DNA of 26,471 nucleotides, taken from the NCBI GenBank assembly GCA_016928395.1, contig JAFGKV010000028.1, positions 1 through 26,471 on the forward strand, read 5' to 3'. A model generated the notes under the pieces. That model worked only from the letters and a program-made list of their open reading frames with translations. It made no database searches and was not told the DNA's origin. Source of the DNA: Candidatus Fermentibacterota bacterium (GTDB taxonomy: Bacteria; JAFGKV01). The translations under genes and the position numbers were made by a program. This document shows positions 7,343 through 16,012 of the stretch, piece after piece. Each line of letters starts with the position of its first letter. Within the stretch, counting starts at the first letter, position 1.

Positions 7343-7997
7343 GCGGATTGCCCGCGCGAGCGCCGATACGCGGCGTGGACCCGGGCGGCGCCTCGTGTGT
7401 GAGCGTCTTCCCCTGGGGGCGTTTGTCTTGGTGTCCCTTCTGGGGCACATGCTAGTGGTGGCGCTTGGCGTCAGGCTTGTCTCTCCGGCCCGAGCTACGC
7501 CGGCGGCCCCCGAGTTTGTCGCAGTGGACATTGTGGAGCTTGAGCCCAAGGCAGCCACTGACCGCACGCGGGATGCGCCGTCGCCCAAAGCCGCGGCGCC
7601 AGAACCCGAGTGGAAGCCGGATCGGATCGAACAGGCGGTCCCGCAGCCTGTCCAGACCACTGAGAGCGACATTCGCGATGGCAAGAAGAGCACTGTTGAG
7701 CTGGACACGGACTTTCCATTTCTTTACTATCTCACCATGGTCCGTAACAAGATCTCATCAAACTGGCTTCCTCCCCGGGCTTCCAGCAGTGCGGGCACCA
7801 TTCGCACCAAGCTGCACTTCGTGATTCAGCGGGGCGGCCAAGTGACGAGAGTTGTCGTGGAGGAGACCTCGGGCGTACCGTTCTTCGATCAGTCAGCTCT
7901 GCGGGCCGTCTATGCGTCGGACCCGTTGCCCCCGCTCCCTGAGGAGTTCTCGGATGCTGAATTGGGCGTGCATTTCTCCTTTGAGTTCCTCCACTAG
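7314..7997 (+). CDS. tolA: TolA/TonB-like energy transducer
   Basis: 227 residues. A basic cytoplasmic N-terminus, one membrane helix (about 34-56) and a proline-, alanine- and glutamate-rich periplasmic stretch are followed by a C-terminal TonB-type domain (about 140-227). Its landmarks are NKISSNWLPP, HFVIQRGGQVTRVVVEETSG, FDQSALRAV and the closing FSFEF strand. The protein is about half the length of E. coli TolA (421 residues) and lacks its long alanine/lysine helix, so it resembles TonB in build. Its place between tolR and tolB makes the TolA role most likely. ATG 7314 has GGGAG at 7303-7307, six bases upstream; the gene overlaps tolR by 29 bases and tolB by 44. Confidence 0.85.
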   Translation: MWGWLPRLGKRIARASADTRRGPGRRLVCERLPLGAFVLVSLLGHMLVVALGVRLVSPARATPAAPEFVAVDIVELEPKAATDRTRDAPSPKAAAPEPEWKPDRIEQAVPQPVQTTESDIRDGKKSTVELDTDFPFLYYLTMVRNKISSNWLPPRASSSAGTIRTKLHFVIQRGGQVTRVVVEETSGVPFFDQSALRAVYASDPLPPLPEEFSDAELGVHFSFEFLH

Positions 7998-9273
7998 ACT
8001 CCCGCGTCTCTCCGCGGGAATGATTTTGCTGGGTGTGTGCCTCGTCATGGCTGTGCCCGCCGAGGGGCAACGTGAAGTCGAAATGGGGATCCGAGAGACA
8101 GGTGCTCGTCGGATGGACATCATCCTCGGCGAGTTCCAAGATGAGCGGGTGATGGGGGAGGACCGCCCGGTATTCGACGTTATCAGGCAGGATTTGGAGC
8201 TGTCCGGCTACTTCAGAGTCTTGGACGGGCTCGAGCTGGTGCGAGATTGGCTTGACAGCACTGAGGTCAGGGCCAAGTGGGCCACTATCGGGGCAGATGC
8301 ACTGCTGGAAGGGAAGGTTGAGCGTTCGGGAAAGGACTTCCGCCTCCATGCCTATCTATCTGATTTGGCCAGCGGTCGACTGGTTGCCCGCCGAACCATG
8401 GAGGGGCCCGACCCACGCCGGATCGCACACTCCGCGTCAGATGAAGTCGTGAAAGTGCTCACAGGGGAGCGCGGCATCGCGGCGACCCGGGTGGCATTCA
8501 TCTTGGACCAGGGCACCCGTTCCGAACTGTGCATCGCCGATTATGACGGCCACAATATGCGACAGTTGACGAACACGGGAGTCCTCAAGTTTGGGTCGGC
8601 ATGGTCTCCCGATGATGATGTGATCGCGTTTTCCGCGTTGATCGATCCGAGTCCCGATCTGTTCTTCTGGTCGTTTCCCGAGAGCCGCATGAAGAGGATC
8701 ACCAACTTCCCTGGGCTTGTCGCCGGTGCCTCATGGAGCCGCGACGGAAAGAAGCTGGCTCTCACACTGACCAAAGACGGCGACTCAGAGATCTACATAA
8801 TGAATCGTGATGGCAGCGGTCTTCGCCGGGTGACCCGGCATCCCGCCATCGACTGCTCACCCTCCTGGGCGCCCAGCGGGCGTGAGATCGCCTTCACTTC
8901 GGATCGGTCGGGAAGCCCGCAGATCTACGTTACCGATCTCGACGGCACCGAGTTGCGGCGGTTGACGTTCTCGGGAGGGTACAATGAATCAGCGGCGTGG
9001 TCGCCAAGGGGTGACCGCATCGCCTATGTCGCCAAGGAGGCCGGCTTCTTCGATGTGTGGGTCATTGATCCCATGGGGCGTCACCGGAGACGAATCACTT
9101 TTAAGGGGACGAGCAACGAAGATCCCGCCTGGGCGCCGGATGGCCGACATCTGATCTACGTAAGCACCCGCCGGTACCAGAAGGAACTGGTACTCACGGA
9201 CGTTGGGGGCCGGATCGAGCACGTGCTCCCGCTGGGCCGAGGCGACAAGGAAGAGCCGAGCTGGTCGCCGTAG
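7954..9273 (+). CDS. tolB: TolB, periplasmic beta-propeller of the Tol-Pal system
   Basis: 439 residues, close to the usual 430. A signal peptide (hydrophobic core MILLGVCLVMAVPA, residues 23-36) leads to an alpha/beta N-terminal domain (about 45-165; DVIRQDLELSGYFRVLD is typical). A propeller of PD40/WD40-like repeats follows, with blades marked by AWSPDDDVIAF, SWSRDGKKLAL, SWAPSGREIAF, AWSPRGDRIAY and AWAPDGRHLIY. TolB binds Pal and TolA during outer-membrane invagination. ATG 7954 has GAGGAG at 7941-7946, seven bases upstream, and overlaps tolA by 44 bases. Starts at TTG 7981 or ATG 8020 would also leave a signal peptide but lack such a site. This is the last gene of the Tol block; 115 bases separate it from the next. 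Confidence 0.93.
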   Translation: MLNWACISPLSSSTRLPRLSAGMILLGVCLVMAVPAEGQREVEMGIRETGARRMDIILGEFQDERVMGEDRPVFDVIRQDLELSGYFRVLDGLELVRDWLDSTEVRAKWATIGADALLEGKVERSGKDFRLHAYLSDLASGRLVARRTMEGPDPRRIAHSASDEVVKVLTGERGIAATRVAFILDQGTRSELCIADYDGHNMRQLTNTGVLKFGSAWSPDDDVIAFSALIDPSPDLFFWSFPESRMKRITNFPGLVAGASWSRDGKKLALTLTKDGDSEIYIMNRDGSGLRRVTRHPAIDCSPSWAPSGREIAFTSDRSGSPQIYVTDLDGTELRRLTFSGGYNESAAWSPRGDRIAYVAKEAGFFDVWVIDPMGRHRRRITFKGTSNEDPAWAPDGRHLIYVSTRRYQKELVLTDVGGRIEHVLPLGRGDKEEPSWSP

Positions 9274-9388
9274 CGGCGGTTCTCGGGTTCCGGTCGTGTG
9301 CACGCCCCGCGCTGCCCACCCACAGACGGCTCCCCGCGGACCGTGCGGCCCGTGAGTGCGGATGGGCCACAGGAAAAGGGGTGGCGCC

Positions 9389-10303
9389 GTGACCCTGCAC
9401 CCCCCCCCTCGTGCCGTGGCGTCGGCCCTTGATCCGGATCTTCTGTCTCGCATCAGGAGCCTGAACCTCCGAGCCCGTCTCGCCGTGGAGGGATTCCTGA
9501 CCGGGCTCCACCGGAGCCCGTATCACGGATTCAGTACCGAGTTCATGGATCATCGCGCGTATCAGTCGACAGATCCCCCACGGCTGGTGGACTGGAGGGT
9601 ATTTGGTCGGACCGACAAGCTGTACGTGAAGAGATACGCCGACGAGACCAACCTCCGGGCATATCTCTTGGTGGATTGCAGTGCGTCCATGGGCTATCGC
9701 GGAAGCGGCCCCATGACCAAGATGGAGTATGCCCGGTCCCTGGCGGCAAGTCTGGCATTGCTCCTGCTGAAGCAGCGGGATGCAGTGGGGTTGTGCCTCT
9801 TCGACGAGACTATTCGCTCATGGGTGAGGGCACGGACCGCGGCGGGACATATCGACACGCTTCTGGTGGAACTCCAGCGTCATGAGCCGCAGGGACACAC
9901 CAGACCGCTGGATGTGTTTACGACCATGGCCGGCCGTCTTCCCCGCCGCGCCTTGGTGGTGCTCATATCCGACCTTCTGGTTCCCCTTGACACCCAAGTA
10001 AGGGCCCTTCGCAGCGTGGCGTCGGGGGGCCACGAACTGGTGGTCTTCCGGATCCTGGATTCTACTGAGCGCCATCTCCGATTTCCGGGCCCCGTGTCTC
10101 TCCGTGACATGGAGACAGGCCAGGAGGTCACCACGCTGCCCTCGGCCGTGGGGGAGGCGTATGCGGCGGCCGTGGCTCAGTGGTGGCAGGTACTCTGCCG
10201 AGAGACCGAACGCTTCAGGGCTCAGCTTGTGGATCTCGACACTGACGACAGCCTCGTGAATGCCTTCACCGCGTTTCTTTCTGCCCGCCAGCGTCTGCGA
10301 TGA
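9389..10303 (+). CDS. DUF58 protein with VWA-like domain
   Basis: 304 residues. It shows the classic DUF58 succession: an N-terminal SRIRSLNLRAR, then YHGFSTEF, HRAYQSTDPPRLVDWRVF and VKRYADETN, leading into a von Willebrand A fold whose MIDAS motif is DCSASM (D96, S98, S100). A second conserved acid lies in VVLISDLL. DUF58 proteins occur with MoxR AAA ATPases and BatA-type proteins, where metal-dependent protein contacts are thought to help assemble or protect envelope or redox complexes; the exact role here is unknown. GTG 9389 follows AAGGGG at 9376-9381; GTG 9356 and ATG 9362 are possible but lack such a site. Its stop overlaps the next gene as ATGA. It probably opens the long operon. Confidence 0.9.
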   Translation: MTLHPPPRAVASALDPDLLSRIRSLNLRARLAVEGFLTGLHRSPYHGFSTEFMDHRAYQSTDPPRLVDWRVFGRTDKLYVKRYADETNLRAYLLVDCSASMGYRGSGPMTKMEYARSLAASLALLLLKQRDAVGLCLFDETIRSWVRARTAAGHIDTLLVELQRHEPQGHTRPLDVFTTMAGRLPRRALVVLISDLLVPLDTQVRALRSVASGGHELVVFRILDSTERHLRFPGPVSLRDMETGQEVTTLPSAVGEAYAAAVAQWWQVLCRETERFRAQLVDLDTDDSLVNAFTAFLSARQRLR

Positions 10304-12252
10304 TGTTCCTCGCACCATGGTATCTCGCCGCCTTGGCGGGTGCCGCGGTTCCCGTTATCATCCATCTGCTGTCGAAGAGGGCCATACGAACGAGGCCATT
10401 CTCCAGTCTTGTGTTTATCGAGGCAGTGGCGCATAGTGCCCTCCGATGGACCCGTATCACGCAACGTCGTCTGCTAGCGCTGAGAGTCTCACTTCTGGCG
10501 CTGACCGCGCTGGCCCTGGCTAGACCGGTGTGTGCTCCCAGGCCACCCGTCGCCACCGTCATCGCCCTGGACGCATCCGCCAGCATGGGGGCCTCGGGCG
10601 GTAGAGTCTGGGGGCAGGCCCGCGACACTGCCGTGGAGCTTGCGCGTCCCGCGCCTATGCCGGTCTATGTTGGGTTGGCAACTCAGACCCTGCGGATCAT
10701 GCAGCTCTCCACATGGTCAGAGCGAGAGAAGGTGATCCGAGAATTCGTGCCGGAAGGCACGGCTCTGGATATGCGGAGGGTTTTCGCCGACGCTACCGGG
10801 TACGCGCGAGGATTGGGAGGGAAGATCAGGCTGGTACTGGTGAGTGATTTCCAGCCCGATGCATGGGAGGATGATCTCAGGGTTCCGCCCGAGCTTGAAC
10901 TGTGGGGAGCCCGGGTTCCCGGCATGACGGGCAATCTCGCCCTGGGGCCGCTCACCCTCGCGGGGACCGTACGGGGCGACGGCATGATGGAGATCGGGGG
11001 CGGCATACAACGCTACGGCCACACGGATGACTCGTGTACGGTAACGCTCATGACTGCCCGCGGCCGCATCGAGACGGTAGTCTCACTGGCGGGTGACGAC
11101 ACTCCGTTCAGCTTTCGCATCCCTCGCCCGCCGGAAGCCTTGGTCCACGCCACGGTGTTCATCGATGACCGCCACGGTCTTGTTCTTGACGACCGCCGCG
11201 AGGCGGCCCGATGGTCCCGGCAACGATGTCGGGTGGCGGTGATGGGTTCTGAGGGTGAGACCAGGACCCGGGTGAAGGCCGCCTTGGATCCGGCCGGCGA
11301 CGGGCGATGGGGCTTTGAAACCGACCCCGGCGGCCTCGGTGACTCGGCAGATGTGGTGATCCTCATGGGCGCCACCGATCCCGGGCCGGACGCCGATCGT
11401 GCCCTTGACCACTGGATGAACGGCGCAGGGCTCGTGCTCGTGGCGGACAACGATTTTCTCTCCGACGAAGGCCGCAGGTTGTATGAACGAACCATGGGAG
11501 CAGCGCCGCTCTCCATCCGCGAGACATATTCGGGTTCGGCCGTCATCCACTATGATCACCCTGTGCTGGCGCCGTTTCGGCGTCTGCCTCCCCACGGCTT
11601 CTCGCCGCCTCAGGTACGAAGGTTCTGGCGGTGGCACGGTGAGGGAACTGCCCTTATCAGTCTGGAAGATGGCCCCCTGATGGTGGAACCGGAGGGTATC
11701 CCGCACGGCCGTGTGCTGGCATTTATGACCGGGTCGGTACCGCCATGGTCGGACTGGGGCAGCAAAGCATCGTTCGTGCCTCTGTTGCAGCTTGCGGTGG
11801 AGTATGCGGCGGGAGGGCTGGCGGTTCACCCGGTTCCCTTCAGTCAGGACTTCTCATGGAGACTCCATGAGGCGGGAGAGGTTTATGTGCTGCACTCGCC
11901 CGATGGTCTCGTCTCGCCTGTCACGACAGAGCTGACACACGAAGGTATTGCCCGCGCACGCTTGGGACCCTTCGTTGACCCCGGTCTGTACACGCTGTGG
12001 GGAGCCCATCGGCCCGTCGCTCTGTTCGAACCCGTGGTTTCGGCACAAGAACAGGTCGTGGGAGAACCCGCGACCCCCCCGGCGGTGGCCAGATGGGTAG
12101 AGCATCCGGGGTTCCGCTGGCCGTCGACGCGGCGAGAACCGGCATCGCTCTTGTTCATGTTTGCGCTTGGTCTTCTCTTGGGAGAGGCCTGGCTTGCCCT
12201 GCGCATTACCCGAGGCGCCCCCCCTGCCGCATCCGGCGGGACGGGCGCCTAG
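10300..12252 (+). CDS. BatA-like membrane protein with VWA domain
   Basis: 650 residues. The N-terminus LAPWYLAALAGAAVPVIIHL is the BatA_N (aerotolerance regulator N-terminal) signature, with one helix at 3-22 and a second at about 57-77. A VWA domain follows with MIDAS motif DASASMG (D91, S93, S95) and a later VSDF. The middle holds a region resembling a class I glutamine amidotransferase fold (VVILMGATDPG, WMNGAGLVLVADN) without a visible catalytic cysteine, then the PFVPLL-type segment common in this family (here ASFVPLLQLAVEYAAGG). One helix (about 621-641) closes the protein. Family members are linked to aerotolerance and envelope stress, but mechanisms are unsettled. It lies between DUF58 (ATGA overlap) and moxR (19-base gap), so the three likely form one complex. 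Confidence 0.85.
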   Translation: MMFLAPWYLAALAGAAVPVIIHLLSKRAIRTRPFSSLVFIEAVAHSALRWTRITQRRLLALRVSLLALTALALARPVCAPRPPVATVIALDASASMGASGGRVWGQARDTAVELARPAPMPVYVGLATQTLRIMQLSTWSEREKVIREFVPEGTALDMRRVFADATGYARGLGGKIRLVLVSDFQPDAWEDDLRVPPELELWGARVPGMTGNLALGPLTLAGTVRGDGMMEIGGGIQRYGHTDDSCTVTLMTARGRIETVVSLAGDDTPFSFRIPRPPEALVHATVFIDDRHGLVLDDRREAARWSRQRCRVAVMGSEGETRTRVKAALDPAGDGRWGFETDPGGLGDSADVVILMGATDPGPDADRALDHWMNGAGLVLVADNDFLSDEGRRLYERTMGAAPLSIRETYSGSAVIHYDHPVLAPFRRLPPHGFSPPQVRRFWRWHGEGTALISLEDGPLMVEPEGIPHGRVLAFMTGSVPPWSDWGSKASFVPLLQLAVEYAAGGLAVHPVPFSQDFSWRLHEAGEVYVLHSPDGLVSPVTTELTHEGIARARLGPFVDPGLYTLWGAHRPVALFEPVVSAQEQVVGEPATPPAVARWVEHPGFRWPSTRREPASLLFMFALGLLLGEAWLALRITRGAPPAASGGTGA

Positions 12253-12271
12253 ACGACCCTGGAGGGTCTCT

Positions 12272-13297
12272 GTGACTGATCCATCCGACCGCGACGCTCC
12301 TCGCCGATGCCTCGACGCATGCCAGGCCATATCTGCGCAAGTCCACAAGGTGATCGTAGGCCAGGAAGCCGTGGTGCAACAGCTTCTTGCCTGTCTTCTG
12401 GCCAATGGTCATTCTCTCGTGGTAGGTGTCCCGGGGCTGGCAAAAACCCTCACCGTGAGTGCTTTGGCCCGCGCCATGGATCTCTCCTTCGGCAGGATTC
12501 AGTTCACGCCTGATCTCATGCCGTCGGATATCACCGGCACCGAGGTGTTGGAACAGGACCATCGCACGGGAATGCGGAGTTTTCGTTTCGTCCACGGCCC
12601 GCTGTTCGCCAATATCGTGCTTGCCGATGAAGTGAACCGGACCCCGCCCAAGACCCAGGCCGCCCTCCTTCAGGCCATGCAGGAACGCGAAGTCACCTCG
12701 GGAGGCGTCACCTATCCGCTCCCTCCCCCCTTCCTCGTGCTGGCGACACAGAATCCGATCGAACAGGAGGGCACCTATCCGCTTCCTGAGGCCCAGCTGG
12801 ATCGTTTCATGTTCCAGGTTGACATCTCCTACCCCACGTGGGAAGATGAAGTGTTGGTCGTGGAACACACTACGGGAGATGTCATCCCCCAGGTGGACTG
12901 CGTCATCGATCGTGAGCAGGTTGTCGCGCTGCAGGCCATGGTGCGGCGCGTTCCCGTGGCTCGCCACGTGGTGGAGGCGGCTGTTCATCTGGCGCGACTC
13001 ACCCGGCCCGCTTCGCCCGAGGCTCCGTCGTTTGTGAGGGAGTGGGTGCGATGGGGAGCGGGCGTAAGAGCGGGCCAGTATGCCGTGTTGGGAGCCAAAG
13101 CGCGGGCGCTGATGCAGGGCAAACCGACGCCGGACAGTGAAGATCTGCGTGCAGTAGCCGTGGCCGCGCTGGCCCACCGTTTGGTGCTCACCTTCCGGGC
13201 CGAGGCTGACGGCGTTACCCAACAGCATGTCGTGAGACGGCTTCTAGAGGAGGAGTGGAACACGGTGTCTGCACATCATGGGAGTGCACGAGGATGA
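12272..13297 (+). CDS. moxR: MoxR-family AAA+ ATPase
   Basis: 341 residues, a normal length. Walker A is GVPGLAKT (52-59), followed by the MoxR motif IQFTPDLMPSDITGTEVL. Walker B is IVLADEVNRTPPKTQAALL, and the helix-2 insert and sensor 1 region reads LATQNPIEQEGTYPLPEAQL, all highly typical. A C-terminal lid domain follows. MoxR ATPases act as chaperone-like remodellers of VWA-domain client complexes; the adjacent DUF58 and BatA-like genes are the expected partners. GTG 12272 has GGAGGG at 12261-12266, five bases upstream. The stop overlaps the PAP2 gene as ATGA. moxR normally precedes DUF58 and batA in such clusters; here it follows them. Confidence 0.95.
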   Translation: MTDPSDRDAPRRCLDACQAISAQVHKVIVGQEAVVQQLLACLLANGHSLVVGVPGLAKTLTVSALARAMDLSFGRIQFTPDLMPSDITGTEVLEQDHRTGMRSFRFVHGPLFANIVLADEVNRTPPKTQAALLQAMQEREVTSGGVTYPLPPPFLVLATQNPIEQEGTYPLPEAQLDRFMFQVDISYPTWEDEVLVVEHTTGDVIPQVDCVIDREQVVALQAMVRRVPVARHVVEAAVHLARLTRPASPEAPSFVREWVRWGAGVRAGQYAVLGAKARALMQGKPTPDSEDLRAVAVAALAHRLVLTFRAEADGVTQQHVVRRLLEEEWNTVSAHHGSARG

Positions 13298-14202
13298 GCA
13301 GCTATGCCACAGACGAGACTGACGTGAAAGACATGGGCCGTCTCCTTACGGTCATGGCAGGCGGTTCGGCGTCTGACGTATGGGCACGCATCCCGGCCTA
13401 TGCCCCCATCGCACTCATGTTCTGGCTCGTGCACGTGGCGTTCAGGTTTCGCGCCGGGGGCCCAGTGGGAGTGTGCGATCTAGCGCTGGCGGCACTCCTG
13501 TTCCTTCCCTGGTCAGTGCGGTCACGGCTCCTGCGGGTGCTGATGTCCGCCGCGGCCTACTTCGCGGTCTACTATGTCGCGTTCCTTCCGCTCCTCGACG
13601 ACATCGCCGCGCGGGCTCATTGGCATGAGATACCGGCTCTGGAGGCGGCGCTTTTCCCGGGCACCAACCCGGTCATCGCAGTGCAGGCCTATCGAACCAC
13701 CTTCCTGAACGTGATCTTCTGCATTGGCTACACTCTCCACATCGCCAACATTCTCGTGCCGTTGCTGTTTTTCCTCCGTACACGGGACATGGCCAATGCC
13801 GACTCCTATTCCTCCTCGTTTCTTGCCTGCGGCTATCTGGGGTTCGCCATCTACTTGCTCTATCCTGTCGTTCCGCCGCGCCTGGCCCTGCCAGAAGTTA
13901 CCGCGGTGACGCCTCCCTGGGCATCGGATGCGTGGCACACCGCAGGTTCATGGTTCCGCGCCAATCCTTACGCGGCGATGCCCAGTCTCCATTGCGCATT
14001 CCCGGTGCTTTCGTATCTGTACCTTCGGTCAATCCACTCCCCCCTGCGGTGGGTGTTCCTCGGTATGTCGATCTGGCTCTTTGTCGGGACTGTGTACCTT
14101 GGCGAGCACTATGTCTCCGATGTCGTGGCGGCCATGCTCGTGGCCTGGGTTGCGGCGGAATCTGTGCGCCATATGCGGCGGTGGTCCCATGATCGCTCTT
14201 GA
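13294..14202 (+). CDS. PAP2-superfamily membrane phosphatase/transferase (Aur1/PAP2_3 type)
   Basis: 302 residues with about six membrane helices. Two of the three PAP2 motifs are clear: PSLHCAF with His233 and GEHYVSDVV with His272, the histidines used for phosphoryl transfer in this superfamily. The canonical first motif (K-RP) is not evident; the AMPSLHCAF/GEHY form is that of the PAP2_3/Aur1-like branch, which includes inositol-phosphoceramide synthases and bacterial relatives. It may dephosphorylate or transfer a lipid-linked phosphate head group such as undecaprenyl pyrophosphate, but the substrate cannot be told. ATG 13294 overlaps the moxR stop, and the gene end overlaps nadC by 14 bases. 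The N-terminal ~25 residues are acidic and probably cytoplasmic. Confidence 0.85.
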   Translation: MSSYATDETDVKDMGRLLTVMAGGSASDVWARIPAYAPIALMFWLVHVAFRFRAGGPVGVCDLALAALLFLPWSVRSRLLRVLMSAAAYFAVYYVAFLPLLDDIAARAHWHEIPALEAALFPGTNPVIAVQAYRTTFLNVIFCIGYTLHIANILVPLLFFLRTRDMANADSYSSSFLACGYLGFAIYLLYPVVPPRLALPEVTAVTPPWASDAWHTAGSWFRANPYAAMPSLHCAFPVLSYLYLRSIHSPLRWVFLGMSIWLFVGTVYLGEHYVSDVVAAMLVAWVAAESVRHMRRWSHDRS

Positions 14203-15049
14203 CAGCCTTGACCTGGTTGACGCCACCCGCATCGTGGCGGCCGCCCTGGCAGAGGATCTGGCTGGCGCGGGAGACCTGACAAGCAACGCTCTGGTGGCTG
14301 AACGTCGGAGGGGCCGGGGCGACTTTGTTGCCCGAGCCGACGGAGTGATGGCGGGCGCACCGGTGGTAGAATTGGTGTATCGGACGCTTCACGCCGATGT
14401 GACGTGGGAATGGTTCGCTGAGGGATGTGCGTTTCGCCGGGGGGCCCGACTCGGAACTGTCGAGGGACCCTCCGGGCTGCTCTTGACTGGGGAGCGGGTC
14501 GCCTTGAACCTTCTCCAGCGGCTCTGCGGGGTGGCCACGCTGACGAGACGGTATGTCGACGAATTGGCGGGTACGGGCGTGACACTTCTTGATACCCGCA
14601 AGACGACGCCCGGCCTCCGGCGGCTCGAGCGCTATGCGGTTCGAGTCGGCGGAGGCCACAACCACCGTATGGGTCTCTATGACCGGGTGCTCATCAAAGA
14701 TAATCACCTGGCGTTGGCTGGCGCCCCGTCGGAGGCCGTGCGAACCGCCAAGACACAGTGCCCCGGCATCTCCATCGAGGTCGAAGTCACCACAGTGGAA
14801 GGATTTCTCGATGCATGTCGAGCCTACCCCGACTGGGTGCTGCTGGACAATATGGGCCTTGCCGCACTGTGCAGATGCGTCGAACTCCGCAACGCCATGC
14901 CATCGCCGCGACCCCACCTAGAGGCCTCCGGAGGCGTCACCCTGGAGACGGTGCGTGATGTTGCCTCCACGGGGGTTGATGCGGTGAGCGTCGGCGCGCT
15001 GACCCATGCGGCTCCCTGGGTCGACATCGCGCTGGAGATGACGCCATGA
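14189..15049 (+). CDS. nadC: Nicotinate-nucleotide pyrophosphorylase (quinolinate phosphoribosyltransferase)
   Basis: 286 residues, the normal length. It converts quinolinate and PRPP to nicotinate mononucleotide, CO2 and pyrophosphate in de novo NAD synthesis, in the cytoplasm. Signatures include AEDLAGAGDLTS (21-32), LNLLQRLCGVATLT, the active-site TRKTTPGLR (137-144), ERYAVRVGGGHNHRMGLYD and IKDNHL (169-174), then LLDNM and EASGGV in the barrel strands. The ATG at 14189 starts inside the PAP2 gene and has no strong ribosome site, so coupling is likely. The stop overlaps birA as ATGA. No nadA or nadB is in the window. Confidence 0.97.
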   Translation: MIALDSLDLVDATRIVAAALAEDLAGAGDLTSNALVAERRRGRGDFVARADGVMAGAPVVELVYRTLHADVTWEWFAEGCAFRRGARLGTVEGPSGLLLTGERVALNLLQRLCGVATLTRRYVDELAGTGVTLLDTRKTTPGLRRLERYAVRVGGGHNHRMGLYDRVLIKDNHLALAGAPSEAVRTAKTQCPGISIEVEVTTVEGFLDACRAYPDWVLLDNMGLAALCRCVELRNAMPSPRPHLEASGGVTLETVRDVASTGVDAVSVGALTHAAPWVDIALEMTP

Positions 15050-16008
15050 GCGCAGACGATCCCCTCCTTCTGGCCTTGGCCATGCGGCTGTGGGAACAGC
15101 GGGGTCAACTTCTCACGTGGGAGCACCTTGGCGCCGACACTCGCGGGCATGACGTCACGGTCAGCGCGCTCTCCCGACTTCTGGAGATAGGATTCGACGT
15201 GCGCCTATCACCCTCGGGCGTGCGGCTTGTGCCAGCCGCCGACACGCCGTGTTCTCACGAACTCCTTGATGAGCTCGGCATACCATCGGTGTGTTCTCCC
15301 GTGGTGGAATCGACAAACAGCATCGGGGTCATGCTGGTCAAGGCGGGTGCGGCCCATGGCACCGTCGTACTGGCCGAGGCGCAGGTCTGCGGCAGGGGCA
15401 GGCACGGGAAATCGTGGTTCTCCCCTGCCGGGCAGGGGCTGTGGCTGTCTATGCTGCTCTGTCCTACCTCCGAGCTGCCCTCTCCGGGATTGGTCTCGCT
15501 TCTGGTGGGGCTGTGCGTCGCGCGAGTGTTGCGTCGCCGGGGTGCGGACGTGGTGCTGAAGTGGGCCAATGATGTGATGTGGCATGGGCGCAAGATCTGC
15601 GGAATTCTCGTGGACAGAGTGGCGCGTGGCAACGATGAGGCCTATGTCGCCGGCATCGGCATTAATGTCCATCAGAGCGAAGAGGCATTCCCCCCCGACA
15701 TCCGCGCCAAGTCGGTATCATTGGACATGGTAGTCCCTCAGGAGGTGGACAGGGCGGATCTCGTGCTGCGGGTGGCACGGGAGATCCTGGCGGTGTGGGC
15801 CGCCGCCGAACCCGAGGGTCTGCGCATGGTACCTGACCAATGGAATGCCGAGTCGGGAACCGTAGGAATGCCCGTCCGCGTCGGAGCGGGCAGCGAGCTG
15901 TTCAGCGGAACAGTGGCAGGAGTGACTGGCAAAGGTGAACTGCAGGTCCTTCGTGCCGACGATACCCTGCGCACCGTGGCGTCGGGCCACATAGAGCTGA
16001 TGGTCTAA
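15046..16008 (+). CDS. birA: Biotin-[acetyl-CoA-carboxylase] ligase BirA, with N-terminal DNA-binding-like domain
   Basis: 320 residues. Residues about 5-65 have the pattern of the BirA winged helix, with the closing GVRLVP wing, so it could also be a biotin operon repressor; the helix motif is diverged, so this is tentative. The catalytic domain has GRGRHGKSWFSPAGQGLWLS (116-135; GRGRxG binds biotinyl-AMP), KWANDVMWHGRKICGILVD (Lys172) and GIGINVHQ. The usual KWPND reads KWAND here. The C-terminal SH3-like part ends the protein. It biotinylates carboxylases such as AccB. Start ATG 15046 overlaps nadC; the stop is four bases before coaX. No biotin synthesis genes or bir operator were seen nearby. 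Confidence 0.95.
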   Translation: MSADDPLLLALAMRLWEQRGQLLTWEHLGADTRGHDVTVSALSRLLEIGFDVRLSPSGVRLVPAADTPCSHELLDELGIPSVCSPVVESTNSIGVMLVKAGAAHGTVVLAEAQVCGRGRHGKSWFSPAGQGLWLSMLLCPTSELPSPGLVSLLVGLCVARVLRRRGADVVLKWANDVMWHGRKICGILVDRVARGNDEAYVAGIGINVHQSEEAFPPDIRAKSVSLDMVVPQEVDRADLVLRVAREILAVWAAAEPEGLRMVPDQWNAESGTVGMPVRVGAGSELFSGTVAGVTGKGELQVLRADDTLRTVASGHIELMV

Positions 16009-16012
16009 CAGG

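Noticed and set aside
12206-13228. 340-codon minus-strand frame across moxR
   Set aside because: It is a shadow of the moxR coding pattern with no domain, signal or ribosome site.
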